Assembly: GCA_015501075.1 (NCBI GenBank)
Contig: JADNYJ010000277.1
Location: 1 to 45,111, forward strand
Source: Gymnopilus junonius
Lineage: Eukaryota; Basidiomycota; Agaricomycetes; Agaricales; Galerinaceae
Reading direction: 5' to 3'
Length of the DNA: 45,111 nucleotides
Positions within the stretch are counted from its first letter, which is position 1. Each line of letters opens with the position of its first letter. The notes under the pieces were generated by a model. That model made no database searches and was not told the DNA's origin. It saw only the letters and a program-made list of their open reading frames with translations. Shown here one piece after another: positions 43,036 to 45,111 of this stretch. A program made the translations under genes and the position numbers.

Positions 43036-45111
43036 ATGCGGACGCGCCTGGTGCTTTACTTGCACGTTCTTTTCCAAACGCACACTCTTTTGTTCTCGTC
43101 CTTCAGCTCTGCCAACAGTACCTTTCCCAGCAGTGTTTCGAGTTCACTGTCCAGCAATTTCGAAGCTTTGTCAAGTGCAACTCACAATGCAACGGCAACT
43201 CAACCGACGCCAACCTTTCCTGCCAGTGCAACTGCCGCAAACTCTTCCATATTCTCGTTGTCCACCTTGATGAGCGCTTCTCAGAATGTCACCTCTAGTA
43301 GGACAATCTCTTCTACCTCAACAACCAATCAACCCACGCAATCCATTGATTCTTCAACACTCAGCGACATTCTGAGTATACAGTCCAGGAGGCTCACTTC
43401 AATTATTGGAGCAACGTCTTCTCCGAAGAACATTCCTGCGTGGTTGGTAACTTGGCTCTAGTCTAATGCCCTTGTTTTGACGAGGCTATCACGCAGGCTA
43501 TCTACACTTGGAAGCGATGGCAAATGGCCGGATAGCGAAGTCGATTACACCACTGGATGTGAAGCTCGTCGTGCAAATTGGCCAGCCCAAACACATTGGC
43601 AACGCATTCGTAAGTGGAACAACAAAACGTTTTAAGTAATGCGTAGGCACCTTACTTGGATCAGTTGTGATGGCTGGCGCCTGGCACGGCGGCCTGGCAG
43701 GAGATAATCAATTTGTCAAGAACTCAACCTTACGAACGGCTATTTCGAGTGCCATGGATTACTGGTTCGGTCGCGACTTCTCGAATCCTACCTGTCTAGA
43801 TTCGGGAGGTACTCCGGCGTGTCCATGCAGTAATCCAGACAATAGTCTATGGTAAGTGCTTTGCGTGTTTATTCTGCATCATAACAAATGATTACTTGGA
43901 CAGGAATACGAATTGGTTTTCTAACGTATGTTTTCCCTAGTCTTTCAATCTGAAATATTCAGCTGATCAATAATTTCAGATTATTCTCATCCCAGAGCTT
44001 GTGAGCCAGGCCTGCCTGCTTCTCAACGACACACTCATAGAAGCCCAACTCAATAACTGCACACATATGACCGGGCGGTCATATGGAACCTTTGATCACA
44101 ATATTAACGGCGTAGGCTTCTTGACAGGAGCCAATACCCTTGACGTCGCTAAGATTGGCATCGACCAAGCGCTTCTGACTTTCAACGCGACATTGCTAAC
44201 TGACGCATATAGACGGGTACATCTGGAGCTTCAAGTCAAAAGCGGCGTCAAGGTGGATGGTATCCGAGCGGATGGGTCATTCGGTTAGTGCAAAGTCTGT
44301 AGCAGGACGCCGAAAAGAAAACGTACTCACACCTGGCTACAGGACAGCATGCTGGAATCCTATATAATGGCAACTATGGTAAGTGATTTGGGCGGAATGC
44401 AACATAGGTAGCTAATGAATCCTTTCGTGCAGGAAAGGACTAGTATGTCTCCCATGCCTTACTTATAACCTGCGCTACATTTTCTGTTCAGCACAAACGA
44501 CGTTCTTGCCTTGAAGTGGAAGCGGGTGGGACGCAGTTTGCTGCAGGGACTGACTCTCAAGAAGCCTTGGCCACCCTTTTCGACGGGGATCGATGGATGA
44601 TTTTTTCGAACTCAGTTACTGGAGTACTTCATTGGGATTTCGTACGTAGTAAATGTCACCCCTTGTCCTGTTACAACTTATCCAGAATTAGTCCGTCCTC
44701 GGCCGCTTCATAAGTTTCCCAGTCATTGATGACCAGTGAAAACTTTATTTCATTCGAAATAGCAAAAGCATAACTTGAATCTGATAACTTTCTGTAGAGC
44801 CACCGAAAACATCAAAAACCAACTTGACGGAAGTTTTAGAGCTAGGACAACAATGGTCGTCCGGTGCCTTAACCAACTTTGCGAATAGCCTGTCTGCCTC
44901 AGCTAGTAATGCAAATGCTGGGCAGCTAATCGGCAACCGTATGTTTTATGCGAATGATTATATGGTAAGCTTTGCAATCCTCTGTGAACTTTGCCTTGAT
45001 ATCCATTTTATTTCAGGTACAAAGAGGAAACAATTATGTGACATCGGTCAAAATGTATTCCTCCAGAACTCAAAATTCAGAATGCACTAACTCGCAGAAA
45101 CTGAGCACCTT
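43036..45111 (+). CDS. polysaccharide lyase family 8 enzyme (3' truncated by window edge)
   Basis: Starts at 43036. A hydrophobic signal (MRTRLVLYLHVLFQTHTLLF) leads a long Ser/Thr/Asn-rich N-terminus. Through at least seven introns the catalytic alpha-barrel follows: MAGAWHGGLAGDNQF, NTNWFSNIILIPELV, TGRSYGTFDHNINGVGFLTG with the catalytic-type Asn in GANTLD, then GIRADGSFGQHAGILYNGNY holding the His and Tyr pair of PL8. GVLHWDFS and FYANDYMVQRGNNY follow. PL8 lyases cleave uronic-acid polymers such as hyaluronan, chondroitin or xanthan by beta-elimination. The substrate in a fungus is not known to me. The beta-sandwich domains lie beyond the edge. Confidence 0.9.

Overview
The window looks like nuclear DNA of a filamentous basidiomycete, probably an Agaricomycete. 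Genes are dense on both strands, and most are cut by many introns of about 50 nt with GT..AG (twice GC..AG) ends. One gene encodes a PriA-type secreted protein, which I know from mushroom-forming fungi. I joined exons by eye. Several models (SurE-like, RasGEF, APC4, bZIP, GPI2, ARP1, SEC9, PriA and others) close in frame over their whole length, which supports the assignments. No identity was confirmed by a database search.

Layout. 1-1231: 3' end of a Ty1/copia retrotransposon (RT end, RNase H, 3' LTR). 2117-4296 (+): MFS transporter. 4582-5983 (-): SurE-like phosphatase, divergent from 6190-9902 (+): RasGEF with an added N-terminal GTPase-like domain. 10334-13240 (+): APC/C subunit APC4. 14036-15591 (+): bZIP factor. 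15861-16984 (-): GPI2/PIG-C. 17792-18199 (-): small myristoylation-signal protein with a VCP-interacting motif. 18317-19103 (-): Cys-rich single-pass membrane protein. 19241-20817 (+): Arp1/centractin, convergent with 21052-21703 (-): ribosomal protein eS24. 21973-22741 (+): Tic20/DUF4870-like membrane protein. 22990-28455 (-): secreted protein, PriA, MYG1 and a GPI-type Ser/Thr-rich protein. 28504-29621 (+): acidic protein of unknown function with doubtful frame.

29622-34406 is gene-poor. Its core (31412-34164) is a 2.75-kb fold-back-like element. It has very long (about 0.75 kb) inverted arms, each with about 15 degenerate direct repeats of a GAGCACTATTGAAA-type unit, and TA on both sides. 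After it come an SRA-YDG protein (34407-35995, -), SEC9 t-SNARE (36579-37776, -), MPP10 of the SSU processome (38010-40486, -), a SUR7/PalI-like four-TM protein (41125-42069, +) and the start of a PL8 polysaccharide lyase (43036 to the edge, +).

Most genes are unrelated housekeeping or secretory functions (cell cycle, Ras signalling, GPI anchor synthesis, dynactin, exocytosis, ribosome biogenesis), with no operon-like logic. The least ordinary parts are the fold-back element beside an SRA-domain gene, the SVIP-like p97 adaptor, and the RasGEF with its own GTPase-like domain.
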